Source: Chrysemys picta bellii
Lineage: Eukaryota; Chordata; Testudines; Emydidae
Direction of reading: 5' to 3'
DNA: 64,000 nucleotides
NCBI RefSeq assembly: GCF_011386835.1
Contig: NC_088791.1
Span: forward strand, 56,997,498-57,061,497
Shown here piece after piece: positions 33,437 through 45,439 of this stretch (the first letter of the stretch is position 1; each line of letters opens with the position of its first letter). The notes beneath the pieces are model-generated. The model was not told the DNA's origin. It was given only the letters and a program-made list of their open reading frames with translations, and did not search any database. The position numbers were made by a program, and so were the translations under genes.

Positions 33437-34620
33437 ATAGGATTTGTGTTTCCTTTGATAAACACTATAAAATGTCTTTGAATGAAAATACTAATTCACA
33501 TGCTAGCTGATTAAATTAGAAAACCCAAACAAAAACAACTCCATGCTTCAAAAATAAACCAGGAAGAAAATACAAATAGAAAATTCTCCGTAAAACTGGG
33601 TTCTATTTGGAAGTGAGTAAAACTAGGGGTTTTTCTGTTGAAATCTCTTTAGGGGTTACTTTTATATTTATTCAAGCAATTAATAGTTTAAACAGTGTAG
33701 TGATGCTAGTGGCAGATAAACATTTGTTTTACTGCATTTCACAGCAAGTACTGTATACTGAATTTTTTTTTTAAACTTGTGTATGTTTTCCCCACCACTG
33801 GGTTTTCTAAATAGCATGGTGGATGAAATTACTATACTGTATTTTTCAATACTTTATAAGTGTTAATCTAAAAAAAAGGATATGGATTTTTAACACGCCC
33901 AAAGATCATGGATATCCAAATCCATTGCTTTAGTACAGGCCCATTTCTAATTCTTTTTGTAAATCATCCAAAAGTAGTATGTGTGTATGGGTCTCTGGGC
34001 AGAGTTTGACAGATGGTCCGTTTAAATATGAGTACTGAAAATTAGAATAAGCATTTCAATTTTTAAATATCATGTAAGAGAACAGCACAGGTTTTAGGGT
34101 CATATATGGCCTTTACTCTGTGTGTACATTTCTCTTTGGCATCTGGGATCGAGAGCAGATCGAGGGTAGCATATGGCCCTTACTGCACAAGCTTCCCTGG
34201 CTTCAACACCCTGGACTGCAATTCAGATTTCATAGCCAAAATTCTCCCGATACTATGCTTGTAGAACTTGGACTTACCTCCCCAGCTGGAGTCGAACTGT
34301 ACTGTTTGCCTTCTTCATATAACTATGAAGAAAGTAACCTACATCCATTTTTTCTTAGATCTTCATAAGTAACTTGCTCATTTACATTAGCACATCTCTC
34401 AGGAAGGTGTACAAACCAGTTCTAGAAGGCAGACCAGAGTTCATGTAGGTTTTGAATAAGAGAGCTGCAGATAATATCTTTGTTCAGATTTTCAGCTTAG
34501 CTGTCGTTACAAATGTTGATTAGAATTATCTGAAATGAAAAACCTTTTGTAATCTAAAAATTTGTGTTTTTAAACTTTGTGACTCTGATTTAAACCTAAA
34601 TGATTTCCTTCTTCCTCCAT
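33437..34620. other. No gene seen
   Basis: AT-rich, intron-like sequence leading to the candidate exon. The 82-codon frame at 34120-34368 lacks any domain. A pyrimidine-rich tract precedes 34621. Confidence 0.35.
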
Positions 34621-34622
34621 AG

Positions 34623-34720
34623 GTCACTGATATGATGCTTCAGGACAAGCCCTACCCTGACTGGGGGAAGTCTGCCAGAGCTTTCTGGAAGAAAGGGAAT
34701 ATTAGGATCATTTTATTCTG
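34623..34720 (+). other. Candidate host exon (98 nt)
   Basis: A pyrimidine-rich tract and CCATAG precede it (AG at 34621-34622) and GTAGGA follows (GT at 34721-34722). Only one of three frames is open across the segment; the other two stop within the first four codons. The open reading is 32 codons plus two bases and contains PYPDWGKSARAFWKKGN. Base composition is higher in GC than the flanks. If read past the donor, a stop follows at once. The protein family is not recognised. It may be an exon of a large gene whose introns fill this part of the window, an unused cryptic exon, or chance. Confidence 0.35.
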
Positions 34721-34722
34721 GT

Positions 34723-35219
34723 AGGAAAACGGTAAAATCCAATTATTGAAGTGAGCCTTGAATAGACATCCAAACCTCTGCCAAAGTACCCTCTAACGCT
34801 CTATGTCAGTGAAGAACTTTGAAGTGAATACATGATAAGAATAAAACTGGTAAAGGATTTAAGCTATATTTTCTAACAAAATATCATACAATATTTGTCA
34901 GCCTGTTAAAACAATTTTTATGTGAATAAAAAAGCTTTACGGCAATTTAAATCAATGCTGCATATGCATGAAGACCCTCTAACAGGAATATATGACATAT
35001 GAGCCAAATTTTAAAATTGCCACAACCTGGCTTCCATTTTTTGTCCAGGCAGTTGTGGGCACAAAAGTGTAGGATCAAAATTGCTGGCACATATGATAAC
35101 AGTAAGATGTCTAATTACCTGTTTGTCCCTGTATATAAGTTAACTAGACATCTAAATGCCCTCTCATGTGCTTGCAGTTAAATGTGGTAACATTTTGCAT
35201 TCACAATTGAATGTGAACA
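34723..35219. other. No gene seen
   Basis: AT-rich sequence between the candidate exon and the CR1 copy. Confidence 0.4.
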
Positions 35220-36560
35220 GAAAAATAGATTGGGCCCATAGCATATTGTCAAAGACATAAAAAGGATAATACATTCTTCAGATATAGGAAGCCTATGAGA
35301 ATATCAGTGAGTGTTATTCTAGCAAAGGATAAAGGGAGAAATTCAGGAGGTTATGTTGTAGAGAAGCTAAATTATTTCTTTGCATCAGTGCTCACCAGAG
35401 AGGATACTGGGATACTTACTTTTTTTCCAGGTAATAAAGACATGATACCGTAAGAAATGGGGGTGTCAAAAAGAGGAGACACCCAGGAGTTCTGGAGTAA
35501 CTTAAGAATGAAGGGGCCAAGCTAACAAAAATATGCAGCTCTCATTAAAATCAAGTATACTGGAGGACTGAGGGTTAATATATGTTGTACCTGTTTTGTT
35601 TTGTTTTTAAAGTGATGGAATGATTCTGGCAATGACCAACCACTGACAGTTCAGTACCAGGTAATCTGATTGAAATGATAATTAAGAATAAAATATATAT
35701 AAAAAAATCCTTAGACTAACATATGATAAAAGAAACCAGCATAGCTTTTCTAAAGGAAAATAATCCCTCTCTGATCTATAAGAACTCTTTTGAGCATGTC
35801 AGGAAAATAGTAGATGAAGGAGAACTGGTGGATCTAATGTATTTGGATTTTTTTCAAAAGGCCTTTGACAAAGTTCCTCACACGAGACAATTAAGAAAAT
35901 TAATAAGTCTTGGAGGGAGAGATAAAGCAGATTAGAAATTGCCTAAGAAATAGATAACAGAAAGAATAAAATAGTCTTTTTTTGCCATGTTGCAAACTAA
36001 AAATGCGGTGCCCCAAAATTCTGAACTAGGATTAGTATTTAACCATGACCTGGAGGAAGGATTGCACAGTAATGTGGCAAAAATTGCAGATGACATAAAA
36101 TCATTTAGGCTTGTCAAGACTAGAGCAGACTATGTGGGATGTAAGAATGCTAGGCGAATGGGCAGCAGAATTGCAGATGAAATTGATTGTTCACCAATGC
36201 AAGGTAATGTATATTGGAAGCAATAATGAGATGTATATATTAGTGAGCCTGAAATCAACTATGTTCAGGGGGAAACAGTAAACCCTGACATCATTGTGGA
36301 CAGCACAATGAAAACCTCTGTTTCAGAGGTGGGAGTGGTCAAAAAGGCAAACACAATGCTAAAATACATATCTAGCAGGATAGAAAAGATCAAGTCATGA
36401 CATAAATCAATGGCATGCCTTCATCCAGAATACAGTATTAAATTCTGGTCAGTCTCATAAAATAGAGAGCTTCTGGTGAAGTGACTAGTTAGTCATGAAG
36501 AGGCTTTCATTTGAAAAAAGATTGAAAATACTGAGACTATTTAGGGGACAAGTAAGAATT
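35220..36560 (+). pseudogene. CR1 LINE ORF2 fragment, heavily decayed
   Basis: A CR1 body reads on the plus strand with many frameshifts. The best piece (35723-35935) has VDEGELVDLMYLDFFQKAFDKVPH by reading, which is the RT motif-A block with one extra codon. Earlier text (AAATTATTTCTTTGCATC) matches the stretch before the RT fingers, and the end (GAGGCTTTCATTTGAAAAAAG) matches the region near the CR1 3' end. It is older than the CR1 pieces at 3120 and 62253. No active product. Confidence 0.7.
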
Positions 36561-38085
36561 GCCATGGTAAAGATATTTTATTTTCGAGAGAGAACAATCA
36601 AACACTATAAAAAAAAAACCATCAGTGTCCTTACAAAAGATGTTCTGAATTTTTTACAAGCCAAAATTGTATAAAGCCATATTTGCTTTCGCATAACAGT
36701 CACACTAAAATTGCCACAAAAAGTTGAAAATAGAAATGGATTAAGTAAAAAGTTTCTTTTCATGAATATGTTTAAAATAAAGAGTGTTTTTAATGAGGAC
36801 TTAGAAGCACAAAGGGCAACATAAACTCTTTTATTTATAGCTATCGGCAATGAAATAAAATCACCTTAGGCAAGACTCCATATTAAATAGAGACATTATT
36901 TATATAGTGTGTGTCAGACATACAGTAACAGTAGACGTGTGTTTTTTCTTATGAGGAGGAGAAAGGGAGAGGTAAAGCTAACTAATATTATGGGTGGTAA
37001 TATAAAGTATTAGTCTTTCTTTCTTTGCTCTGTTTAGCGACTTGTGACATAAATGGGTTCATTTTGGTAAGCTGTCCGAAAAGAACATCCTAAGTATAAA
37101 ATGCCACAGAAATATATATGTAGTAGAATCTGCTTAATTAGTATTTTCTAAATGGCACATCTGCTTAATTGGGATAAGTGTCAGTTCAGTGTGCTATAGT
37201 TTAGTTACTCAAAATAAGGGATAAATCACAAAGATGGCAACATTTTAAATATGTCAGAAACCTAGGACTGAACACAAAATAGGTGTGCTATTCAATACCT
37301 AATGTACATGTGCAATTACAAAAATAGTGTAAACAAACTGGATATTTGAAGAGGCAACTCACTGATAAGGGTCAAATCCTTCAAGCTGCCCCTTCATGGG
37401 TATCCTTTATGCATATTCACTATGATATAGTCCATAGTGACATGATCACATACTGTTTTTTCCACAGGTCCCTTGTCTCATTCAGTGCATAGAATGGACA
37501 CACAAGGGGAAAAAATTAAGGTCTCGCAGGCAATTGTAAATCTGGCATTTCCTAACATTCGTGTGCCTGACTTTGAAACCTATTTAACTTCCTTATATTT
37601 TTTGCATGTCATATCTATTTAATTTTCTTTACATTTCAGCATTTTGTTTTTTTAAACTAGATGTCATCTTTATTTGATTCAACAAGTTAGGAATATAGTT
37701 AAAAAAGAGTCAAAAATGGTATGGCTTATTCAAAGGAATTGGTCAAAAATTGATCAAAAAGTTACTACAGGAGACTATCTATTTTATGTTTAAAAAAGAC
37801 TATGTTAAACATCGTTCATTGTGGGATTTCTTACTATGTAAATGTAGGAGTTTCCATCTGAGATTGATAGCCCTGTCTCCAGAATGGAAATTAAACATGG
37901 GCTTTTTAAATGGTATTTCTGTGATGCACCTAATTGAGGCTTTGACCTGATCAGCTGTATTTCAATACTTCTTGCTTTGCAGTAGTCACAATAATAAATG
38001 CATTACTGGAGCATTACGTTGCTTTTACAGATTTGAAAGCGGTTCTTGTATTTGTTTCAAAAGACAGCTTATTCAAATTGGTTTC
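36561..38085. other. No gene seen
   Basis: AT-rich sequence, short A run at 36609-36617. No recognised exon, RNA gene or repeat end. Confidence 0.4.
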
Positions 38086-38138
38086 AGAGTAGCAGCCGTG
38101 TTAGTCTGTATCCGCAAAAAGAAGAACAGGAGTACTTA
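38086..38138 (-). mobile_element. Truncated Penelope-like tail
   Basis: TTTCAGAGTAGCAGCCGTG followed by TTAGTCTGTATCCGCAAAAAG and ending at GGAGTACTT is the antisense of a Penelope terminal segment, from a subfamily different from the dimers. It is only about 53 bp. Confidence 0.6.
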
Positions 38139-38376
38139 TTAAAATTAGTTATTTTCATTGTGCACCGCATTTAAAAGAACTAAGTAGATTTCATACGTTT
38201 GTCAGCCTAAATTAAATGCTGTCCCAGACAAAACAACCCTTTCATTAAAGTTAAGATTTCTAGATTGCATATCACACAAGTGTAAACCAATACAAAGCAA
38301 GGAACCCTACGATATTCACCTCCTCTCCCCCCCCCCCCATTTACTTCACTCATTAACTCATTTTTTCATTCTAAAT
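38139..38376. other. No gene; C-run
   Basis: AT-rich sequence with a pyrimidine tract and C run at about 38320-38338. Confidence 0.4.
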
Positions 38377-38660
38377 CAGTTGTTTTCAGTCAGAGGTACG
38401 TGTACCCCTGGGGGTAGGCAGAAAGTACCGCAACTCATCTAGATATTTGTCTATTTTTACAACAGGCTACATAAAAAGCACTAGCGAAGTCAGTACAAAC
38501 TAAAATTTCATACAGACAATGACTTGTTTATACTGCTCTATATACTATGCACTGAAATGTAATTTCAATATTTATATTTCAATCAACTGATTTTATAACT
38601 ATATAGTAAAAATAAGAAAGTAAGCAAATTTTCAGTAATAGTGTTCTGTGACACTACAAT
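38377..38660. mobile_element. hAT (Charlie-like) MITE, right part missing
   Basis: It opens with a diverged CAGTTGTTTTCAGTCAGAGG and carries GTACGTGTACCCCTGGGGG, then GGCTACATAAAAAGCACTAG and the AT-rich core of a common hAT-derived repeat. It breaks off after GTTCTGTGACAC. No target duplication can be tested. Confidence 0.55.
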
Positions 38661-39016
38661 TGCTGGGCAAACTTTGTAAAGACAGCACGGTTACACTGGT
38701 GCCACTAAGAGATGTTGACCAGTGACCCAGGACCGGATCCTATGGAAATTATGAGGCAAGCATAATTCATATATTGCTTGCTAAGTTACTTTATTATTTT
38801 TACATGATATTAATACAACTGAAATGCAAGTAGAGAAGCCTGTAAAGTGAGGAGTATTATTAAGGTAGGCTTGGCAAGAGGCTGAGGCCTAATGAGGCCT
38901 GATCGAATAAGTAGAGTGCTTGACTTAGGTCAGAAGATTTAGCAATATATAGCTTGTGACAAAAATTAAACCCCAAAGAAGAAAAAACCTTAAAATAGCA
39001 GCTTTTTTGGATGTTG
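38661..39016. other. No gene seen
   Basis: AT-rich sequence up to the target duplication of the next hAT element. Confidence 0.4.
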
Positions 39017-39024
39017 GGGTACAC

Positions 39025-39768
39025 CAGTGGTTCCCAAATTTAACAACCTGTGAACCCCTTTCACTAAAATGTCAAGTCTCGCGAACCCCCTCCTAAAAAT
39101 GAATATTTCCAGGGATTTTCTCCTTTACCTGAGCATAAATTATAAAAGCAGTGATCTTGGAAATATAAAATTTGTTTTTATGGCATGCTTATTACATAGT
39201 ATTTATTATTAATTATTAGTTATCATTACAGTATTTTTATTATATTATGAAAACGGCAACACTCTTCCAAGATCTCACTTTCGTAGCTTGTATCACTTTG
39301 AATAAGCCTGTTATAAGACAAGGCTTCTATGTTTCATCAAGGAGTATCAGATGTGAAACAGCATGAAGGCATTTAAGAAGCCAACTCAAAGAGTTCCTCC
39401 TACACAAGCATTCAGGTCTTGAGCAGTCCAGGCAAACAATGCACATTACAACAAAGCTTAAAATGGTTCATAATAATTTTAAAAACAATACTAGCTGCCT
39501 ATTTAATTTTAAAAATAGCAAAAAAATATCCACCTCCCTTTCCATTTCTTATAAGGAGTCTTGAAGTTTAAATCTCCTCAGTGTGATAGCTATGTTTGCT
39601 TTGATCTGCTTAGCTCTTGGAAGTCCAGGGGCTCCGGGCTGCTGGCCCCATGCTGCCCAGGATCCCTAGGGACAGCTCTGACTGCCATTAGAGAATTTTT
39701 TCCCGAGAACCCCCTGTAACATTTCGCGAACCCCCAGGGGTTCATGAACCCCAGTTTGGGAACCACTG
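39025..39768. mobile_element. hAT (Charlie-like) nonautonomous element
   Basis: Ends CAGTGGTTCCCAAA and TTTGGGAACCACTG are perfect inverted copies. The 8-bp duplication GGGTACAC is exact at 39017-39024 and 39769-39776. The 744-bp interior has no transposase. GAACCCCTTTCAC on the left and GAACCCCCAGGGGTTC on the right extend the similarity of the ends. Confidence 0.9.
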
Positions 39769-39847
39769 GGGTACACGTATTCATGAAGTGAACCGCATTG
39801 ACATATCAAAATCATTTGGAACGGGGTTGACACAAATTACTTATGCC

Positions 39848-40466
39848 TAGGGTTGCCAACTTTCTACTCACACAAAACCGAACACCTTTGCCCCGCCCCC
39901 TAAACCTTCCTCTGAGGTCCCACCCATTCTCCAAGGCCCCACCCCCTGCTCATTCCATCCCCCCTCCCTCTGTTGCTCGCTCTCCCCACCCTCACTCACT
40001 CATTTTCATGGGCTGGCTCAGGGAGTTGGGGTGCTGGAGGCGGTGAGGGGGTGCAGGCTCCAGGTGCCACTTTCCTCAAGCAGCTCCCAGAAGCAGCAGC
40101 ATGTCCCCCCCTCCGGCTCCTATGTGGAGGCGAGGCCAGGCAGCTCTCCATGCTGCCCTGTCCACAGGTGCCGCCCCCACAGGTCCCATTGGCCACAGTT
40201 CCTGGCCAATTGGAGCTACGGAGCTGGCGCTTGGGGTGGGGGCAGTGCATGGATCCCCCTGGCTGTCCCTATGCCTAGGAGATGGAGTGGAGACATGCCG
40301 CTGCTTCTAGGAGCCGCGCGGAGCCACGACAGGCAGGGAACCTGCCTTAGCCCCACTGTGCCACCAACCAGACTTTTAACAGCCCAGTCAGTGGTGTTGA
40401 CCAGAGCCACTAGGGTCCCTTTTCGACTGAGTGTTCCGGTCAAAAGTCGGACACCTGGCAACCCTA
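39848..40466. mobile_element. hAT-type element (TAGGGTTGCCAA family)
   Basis: Ends TAGGGTTGCCAAC and CCTGGCAACCCTA are inverted copies with the exact 8-bp duplication CTTATGCC at 39840-39847 and 40467-40474. The 619-bp GC-rich interior yields several open frames without domains. It lies only 71 bp from the previous element's right duplication. Confidence 0.88.
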
Positions 40467-40474
40467 CTTATGCC

Positions 40475-40917
40475 AGCCTGAGAAGTTTAATTAGCCAGAA
40501 TACCAAACAAGATTCTCTGGAATAGCACACATGAGCAGGAGGTCTGAAATCTCATCAAATATGGCCCTGGATATGTGTGGATAGAATGGGATGAAGGTGT
40601 TTATCCAACCCTCATTGAGCATATTGGGCTTGACAGGATGATGTAAACTGAATCATCACATCCCACTTATGATATACCCCACTGGCTATCATCTCATCTC
40701 TGTATTTAATATGGTCTTGAAAGTGTGTGAATATGACAAGCCTAGGGACTTTTAAATTGTGTGTATCTATCATATATGGAGCTTTATTTATTGTTGCAGT
40801 AATTTCGGTGGTAAAATCTTCATGTGCTTATGGATGTTACTCACCCTTATCCTCTATTAAAGACATTTTTATTTAGCTGCTGAGGAAAGGACCTGTTGTT
40901 TGTGATAAATGCAAATT
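40475..40917. other. No gene seen
   Basis: AT-rich sequence without recognised features. Confidence 0.4.
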
Positions 40918-40922
40918 GCACC

Positions 40923-41699
40923 TGTCAGGGTTCCCTCCCTACTCTGAACTCTGGGGTACAGATGTGGGGATCCGCATGAAAGATCCCCTAAGCTTATATT
41001 ACACCAGCTTAGGTTAAAAACTTCCCCAAGGCACAAATTCCTTGCCCTTGGATGGTATTGCTGCCACCACCAAGTGAGTTAGACAAAGATTCAGGAAAAG
41101 GACCACTTGGAGTTCCTGTTTCCTCAAAATATCCTCCCAAGTCCCTTCACCGCCTTTCCTGGGGAGGCTCGAGAATGATATACCAACCAAATAGGTAACC
41201 AAGGTGAGCACAGGACACTAAAAACCCAATCAGATTCTTAAAAACCAAGCTTTATTATAAAGAAAAACGTAAAAGAAGCACCTTTGTAAAATCAGGATGG
41301 ATTTATTTTACAGGGTAATAAGATTTAAAACACAGAGAATTCCCCTCTAGGCAAAACTTTAAAGTTACAAAAAACAGGAATACACCTCCCTCTTAGCATA
41401 GGGAAAATTCACAAGCTAAAACAAAAGATAATGTAACGCATTTCCTTGCTATTACTTACTATTTCTGTAATATTAGATGTATCATTTCAGTAGGAGCTGG
41501 ATTACTTCCTTGGTCTCTCTCTTTGTCTCAGAGAAAACAATAACACAGACACAAAGCAAAAACCTTCCCCCACAGATTTGAAAGTATCTTCTTCCCTTAT
41601 TGGTCCTTTTGGTCAGGTGCCAACCAGTTATTTGAGCTTCTTAACCCTTTACAGGTAAAGGAGGGATTTTATGCTACCCTTAGCTGTATGTTCATGACA
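40923..41699 (-). mobile_element. Solo LTR, antisense
   Basis: Begins TGTCAGGGTTCCC and ends TTCATGACA, with an exact 5-bp duplication GCACC at 40918-40922 and 41700-41704. TTTATT at 41251-41256 is AATAAA on the minus strand, placing the transcript on that strand. No internal retroviral genes are present. The 777-bp LTR is of a different family from those at 29 and 14321. Confidence 0.75.
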
Positions 41700-41704
41700 G
41701 CACC

Positions 41705-42900
41705 CCCAAATTAATCCAGGCTACAGAGTGTAATCTGAAGACAGTGGAACAGTATAGGTATAACTGTAGTCACCCCTTGGCCCAATAAACCTTTATATCT
41801 GGTGGTGACATGCAAGAAAGAAAAAGCCCAGCTTGACTGCCAGATCCCAGTTGGATTTAAGGTTTTAATTTTTTTTTTTTTTTGGTCATTTCTGTTTTTT
41901 ACTTGTAAACTGAGCACATTTGGGCCCCAAATCTGCAATCATATTCACCTGTGCATGAGGGTCTGCCTGCATGGATTCTATAGCAGGTTCAGGGCCTTTA
42001 AGTGGAAGAGAACAGGAAACAATTAATTGAATAATGGCAATTTTTTAGAGAGCCTTTTCCATTCTGTTCTTTTCAGGTTCTTATTCCATAACTATCACTG
42101 GAGTAGAACCACTTTCAATTAAAATAAATGTTGTCTATATGTACTTTAACACAACTGTAAATATGAGTTCAGTTGTGCTCAGTTAACTTGTATATAAAAC
42201 ATAATTATGAGTTAGGGATCCTTTCTTACTTTTTTTTTACTTGCTTTTGTACTTTGCAAATATTAATAAAGCTTTTAAACTAAAATAATCTACTGATGGC
42301 TATCTATATTGAGGCATACAACTTTTAAAATCTCCCTTATAACATAGATGTAATAATGAGAACATTGTGTTAATATTTTTATTTCATGTAATTGTATGTT
42401 GTCTGCTCACAATTGTGACAGCAGAAAAAGCAGAAGCTAAAACAAAGGATGGACTAAAATGTCAATAAATCACATTGTGTTAACAACAGGTGCCCTGCAG
42501 GCTCTTTGGTTTCTAATGCACATGCTGATTCTTTCTTTCTTTTTTTTCTAAATGGATCTCTGCTTTTTTTTTTAAAAAAAAAATCATGTTAGCAATTAAT
42601 GTTCCAAGTTCTTACAATAAAACTATTATTTAACTTTCAGAATGTATATGTTCTAGTTACTCTATTCAAACAGGAGGTTATTCTGATTAACATAAAATAT
42701 CTACAGAGCTAACTGCGGTCAAAAGCATAGGTAAACAGCCTGTAAAACAAAGACACTGTCAGTACAGTAGTCAGTAATTATTCTTCATCTTCCATTTATT
42801 CATATGTTACCTATTGAAATGAGTGATCTTTCCTTGAGAAAGACCTTGGCTCTCATTTGGAGTGCTTTGCTTTGTATGTAATGGTTACCATGGTGCATTT
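41705..42900. other. No gene seen; T-rich tracts
   Basis: AT-rich sequence with T runs at about 41867-41883 and 42538-42550. Short frames only. Confidence 0.4.
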
Positions 42901-42975
42901 GTGGGCCCCATCCTGTTTCTAATTAAGACAATGGGAAAAGCCCCATGAATTTCAATGGGAGTAGGATCAAGATGT
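42901..42975. repeat. Palindromic MITE remnant
   Basis: GGGCCCCATCCTG on the left, TTTCAATGGGAGTAGGATC on the right: the same GGGCC...ATTTCAATGG plan as at 61605. Confidence 0.5.
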
Positions 42976-43739
42976 TGTGTGTGAGCACTGAAGGGGGAAT
43001 GGCAGCGCCAGGGAAGATTATTTGGAAAAAAAAATTGAGAGGGGCTAATTTTTTTGGAAGCTTTGTGTCTTATATTCCAGCTAACCCATTGCTCACCAGT
43101 ATCCAGTTGCTCTGCCACAAAGTAACTTGAACTTAATTTCATTAGGCAGCAAGTATCAAACAATTGAGAGAGAAGGAGACACAAGCCAAAAAATTGTCAG
43201 AAGGCTATATTAAAATGGAGTTGACGTACATTTACATTCCATTTGTTGCTCCAGCAGTACTAGCCTCTTCAAAGACATGCTTGAAAGAAAAAGAACAAAA
43301 TGTTGCTAAGGTCAAGTATATTATATGTGGCTTTTTCCTACTGCTGAATACATTTTTCTCTTTGTAATAGTCTCAATCGGTTGACCACCAGTGCAAACTC
43401 CAAGGCCAACAATGCTTTTGGGAATGGTGGGGTCTAAAGAATCTGGGCAATATTTCTTCTGTTGTTGTGGTGGTTCTGTTTGATTGCTTGCTTTTTTTTT
43501 TATTAAGGTGGGTTGGATTGAGTTTCTTATTTTAATTTTTGTAGGAATTTTTTATGGGTTTATAAATAATCAATCTTTTTTATTATTATGCAAGCACTTT
43601 GGGAGTTTTGAATGGGCACTTTTGTTTAAAAACTGAAAGATACTAAACAAATGTTTAGTAAATGGGAAATACAGAAATAGACTGTAGCTGACAGTTAAGA
43701 AATCTATTTAAATACATGATTTTTAAAATATGCCTATCC
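42976..43739. other. No gene seen
   Basis: AT-rich sequence, short frames only. No recognised domain. Confidence 0.4.
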
Positions 43740-43900
43740 ATACACTCTGGGCACAGGTATTATGTATTTGTATTACAGAAATACGCAGCAGCCCCAGTCA
43801 TGTACCAGCACCTCATTTTGCTAAACTCTGTACAGACAGAATAAAATGATGGCCCCAGCCCTAAAGAGTTTACAATCCAGACATCTAATTTAGAGAACAA
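43740..43900. repeat. Old SINE/LINE fragment
   Basis: GCAGCCCCAGTCATGTACC and AAAGAGTTTACAATCC are the wording of the family also seen at 20100 and 25850. Confidence 0.5.
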
Positions 43901-43934
43901 GCTAGCAGACAACGGGGGTGCTATTGTAGTAATC

Positions 43935-44475
43935 AACTGTGATGATTATGTCAACAAGACCAACTGACAACTCTCTAACGTCACCTGCTATAAAGAACTC
44001 AAAGACCTTACACCATAATTCACACAGGAATTTAAGGATATCATCAAATCCTTCCCCAAACAACTTCAAGAGAAATTCTATTACCTCATCCCCACGAACC
44101 GATTCCAGGGACCTTCAGCATGCTTCCCAAGATACACAAACAAGGAAACCAAGCCAGACCCCTCATATCTGACCACCGCACTCTTACTGAAAGAATATCA
44201 GGACTCACAGAAACCATCCTCCAGTCACTCAACACACACAGGGCCAGCTTCCTCCAGGACACAACTAACTTCTTCCAGAAACTCTGCAGCATTAACAATC
44301 TCCTTCAGAATACCATCCTTGCCACCATGAATATCACATCCCTAGACACCAACATTCCTCACCATGACAGCATCACTGCCTGCCTCAAATATCTATCAGA
44401 CAATGGACAACACTTATATATCCACTCCAAAGACAATTGCCAAACATCTATTTCATCATACCAGTGGTATACCTG
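43935..44475 (+). pseudogene. Penelope-like element reverse transcriptase fragment
   Basis: The readings include MLPKIHKQGNQARPLIS, LTERISGLTETIL, HRASFLQDTTNF and ATMNITSLDTNIPHHD. These match the Penelope-type RT fingers and palm, where the ITSLDTNIPH segment holds the first catalytic aspartate region (usually SLYTNIP). Penelope elements use this RT with a GIY-YIG endonuclease to copy into nicked target DNA. The later RT motifs are missing where GC-rich DNA interrupts. Frames are shifted relative to each other, so it is dead. Confidence 0.8.
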
Positions 44476-45439
44476 AGATACATTTGTAACCCCCTTTTCT
44501 TTTTCTTATTGCATGGTGTTCAGCAGAAGACAAAAAAAAAAAAAAAAACCCACACCATATTGCTGTAATTACAGCTGTTGTTTCCACTTGCTCTGAGTTG
44601 ATATTAGGACTGTCCCAATATTTACTTGTTTGTCCCGTGTCCTGACCGATGTTCGGTCGGGACGCAAATTGTCCTGATATTTTGCCCTCCAGCACACAGG
44701 CGGAGGAGTCTCGCGCCCCTCCCGCCTCAACTCCGCTCCGGCCCCGCCCAGACTCCAGCCCCTGCCTCCCCCATTGGATCCCTCCCCAAATCCCCGCCCT
44801 GCCCCGCCTCTTCCCCAAGCACGCCGCATTCCTCCTCCTCAACCCTCCCTCCCAGGCTTGCGCTAATCGGCTGTATGGCAGCGCAAGTGCTGGAGGGAGG
44901 GCGGAGAAGCAGGACGCAGCAGCCAGCTCAGGGGAGGTGGAGGCGGAGCGAAGGCGAGCTGGTACGCGGGGGCGGGGCATGGAGCTGGAAGCTCCTGGCC
45001 AATCAGTAGTGAGATGTGTCAGGGGTACAAAACCAGCAGCCATTCTGAGCACTACTCAGATCCAGCCCAGCCCTGCAGAGAGAAGTAGAGCAACGCAGGG
45101 TAACCTGGACTGAATCTGTGGATTGGATCTCAATGCAGTTTACTGTAATCTTACAGAAGTCAGTGGGATTGAGAAAATACGATAAAGGAGAAATCACAGG
45201 CTGGAGGCCAAATGTCTTTGTGAGGTGTATTATGATGTTGAACCAAAGACAGTGTGAGAGCCTAACAGCTACATTCAGTGTCAGTTTTTTTTTCATATAT
45301 TCATATGTGAAGTTGTGTATGTGCTCAATAACATGGATGCTGAAACAATATTTTACAATGATATTAATAACCAATGTGGTGTTAGCTTTCATAGGATATC
45401 TCACAAGGCATATTTTGTACAAATATGATTGCATAGTGT
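44476..45439. mobile_element. GC-rich hAT-like insertion and unassigned sequence
   Basis: An A run at 44529-44547 is followed by GGACTGTCCCAATATTTACTT and TCGGTCGGGACGC, features of the TAGGGTGACC family, then a GC-rich body to about 45010 with CCCTCCCTCCCAGG. No clean ends or target duplication are visible. From 45010 on, no family is recognised; the frame at 45118-45450 has no domain. The block separates the two Penelope parts, which probably lost their middle. Confidence 0.4.

Noticed and set aside
34120..34368. An 82-codon frame in AT-rich DNA
   Set aside because: No domain, no splice-site or start context support, and length expected by chance.
44120..44476. Treating the 118-codon frame as a host gene
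   Set aside because: Its readings are Penelope reverse transcriptase; it is a fragment of a mobile element.
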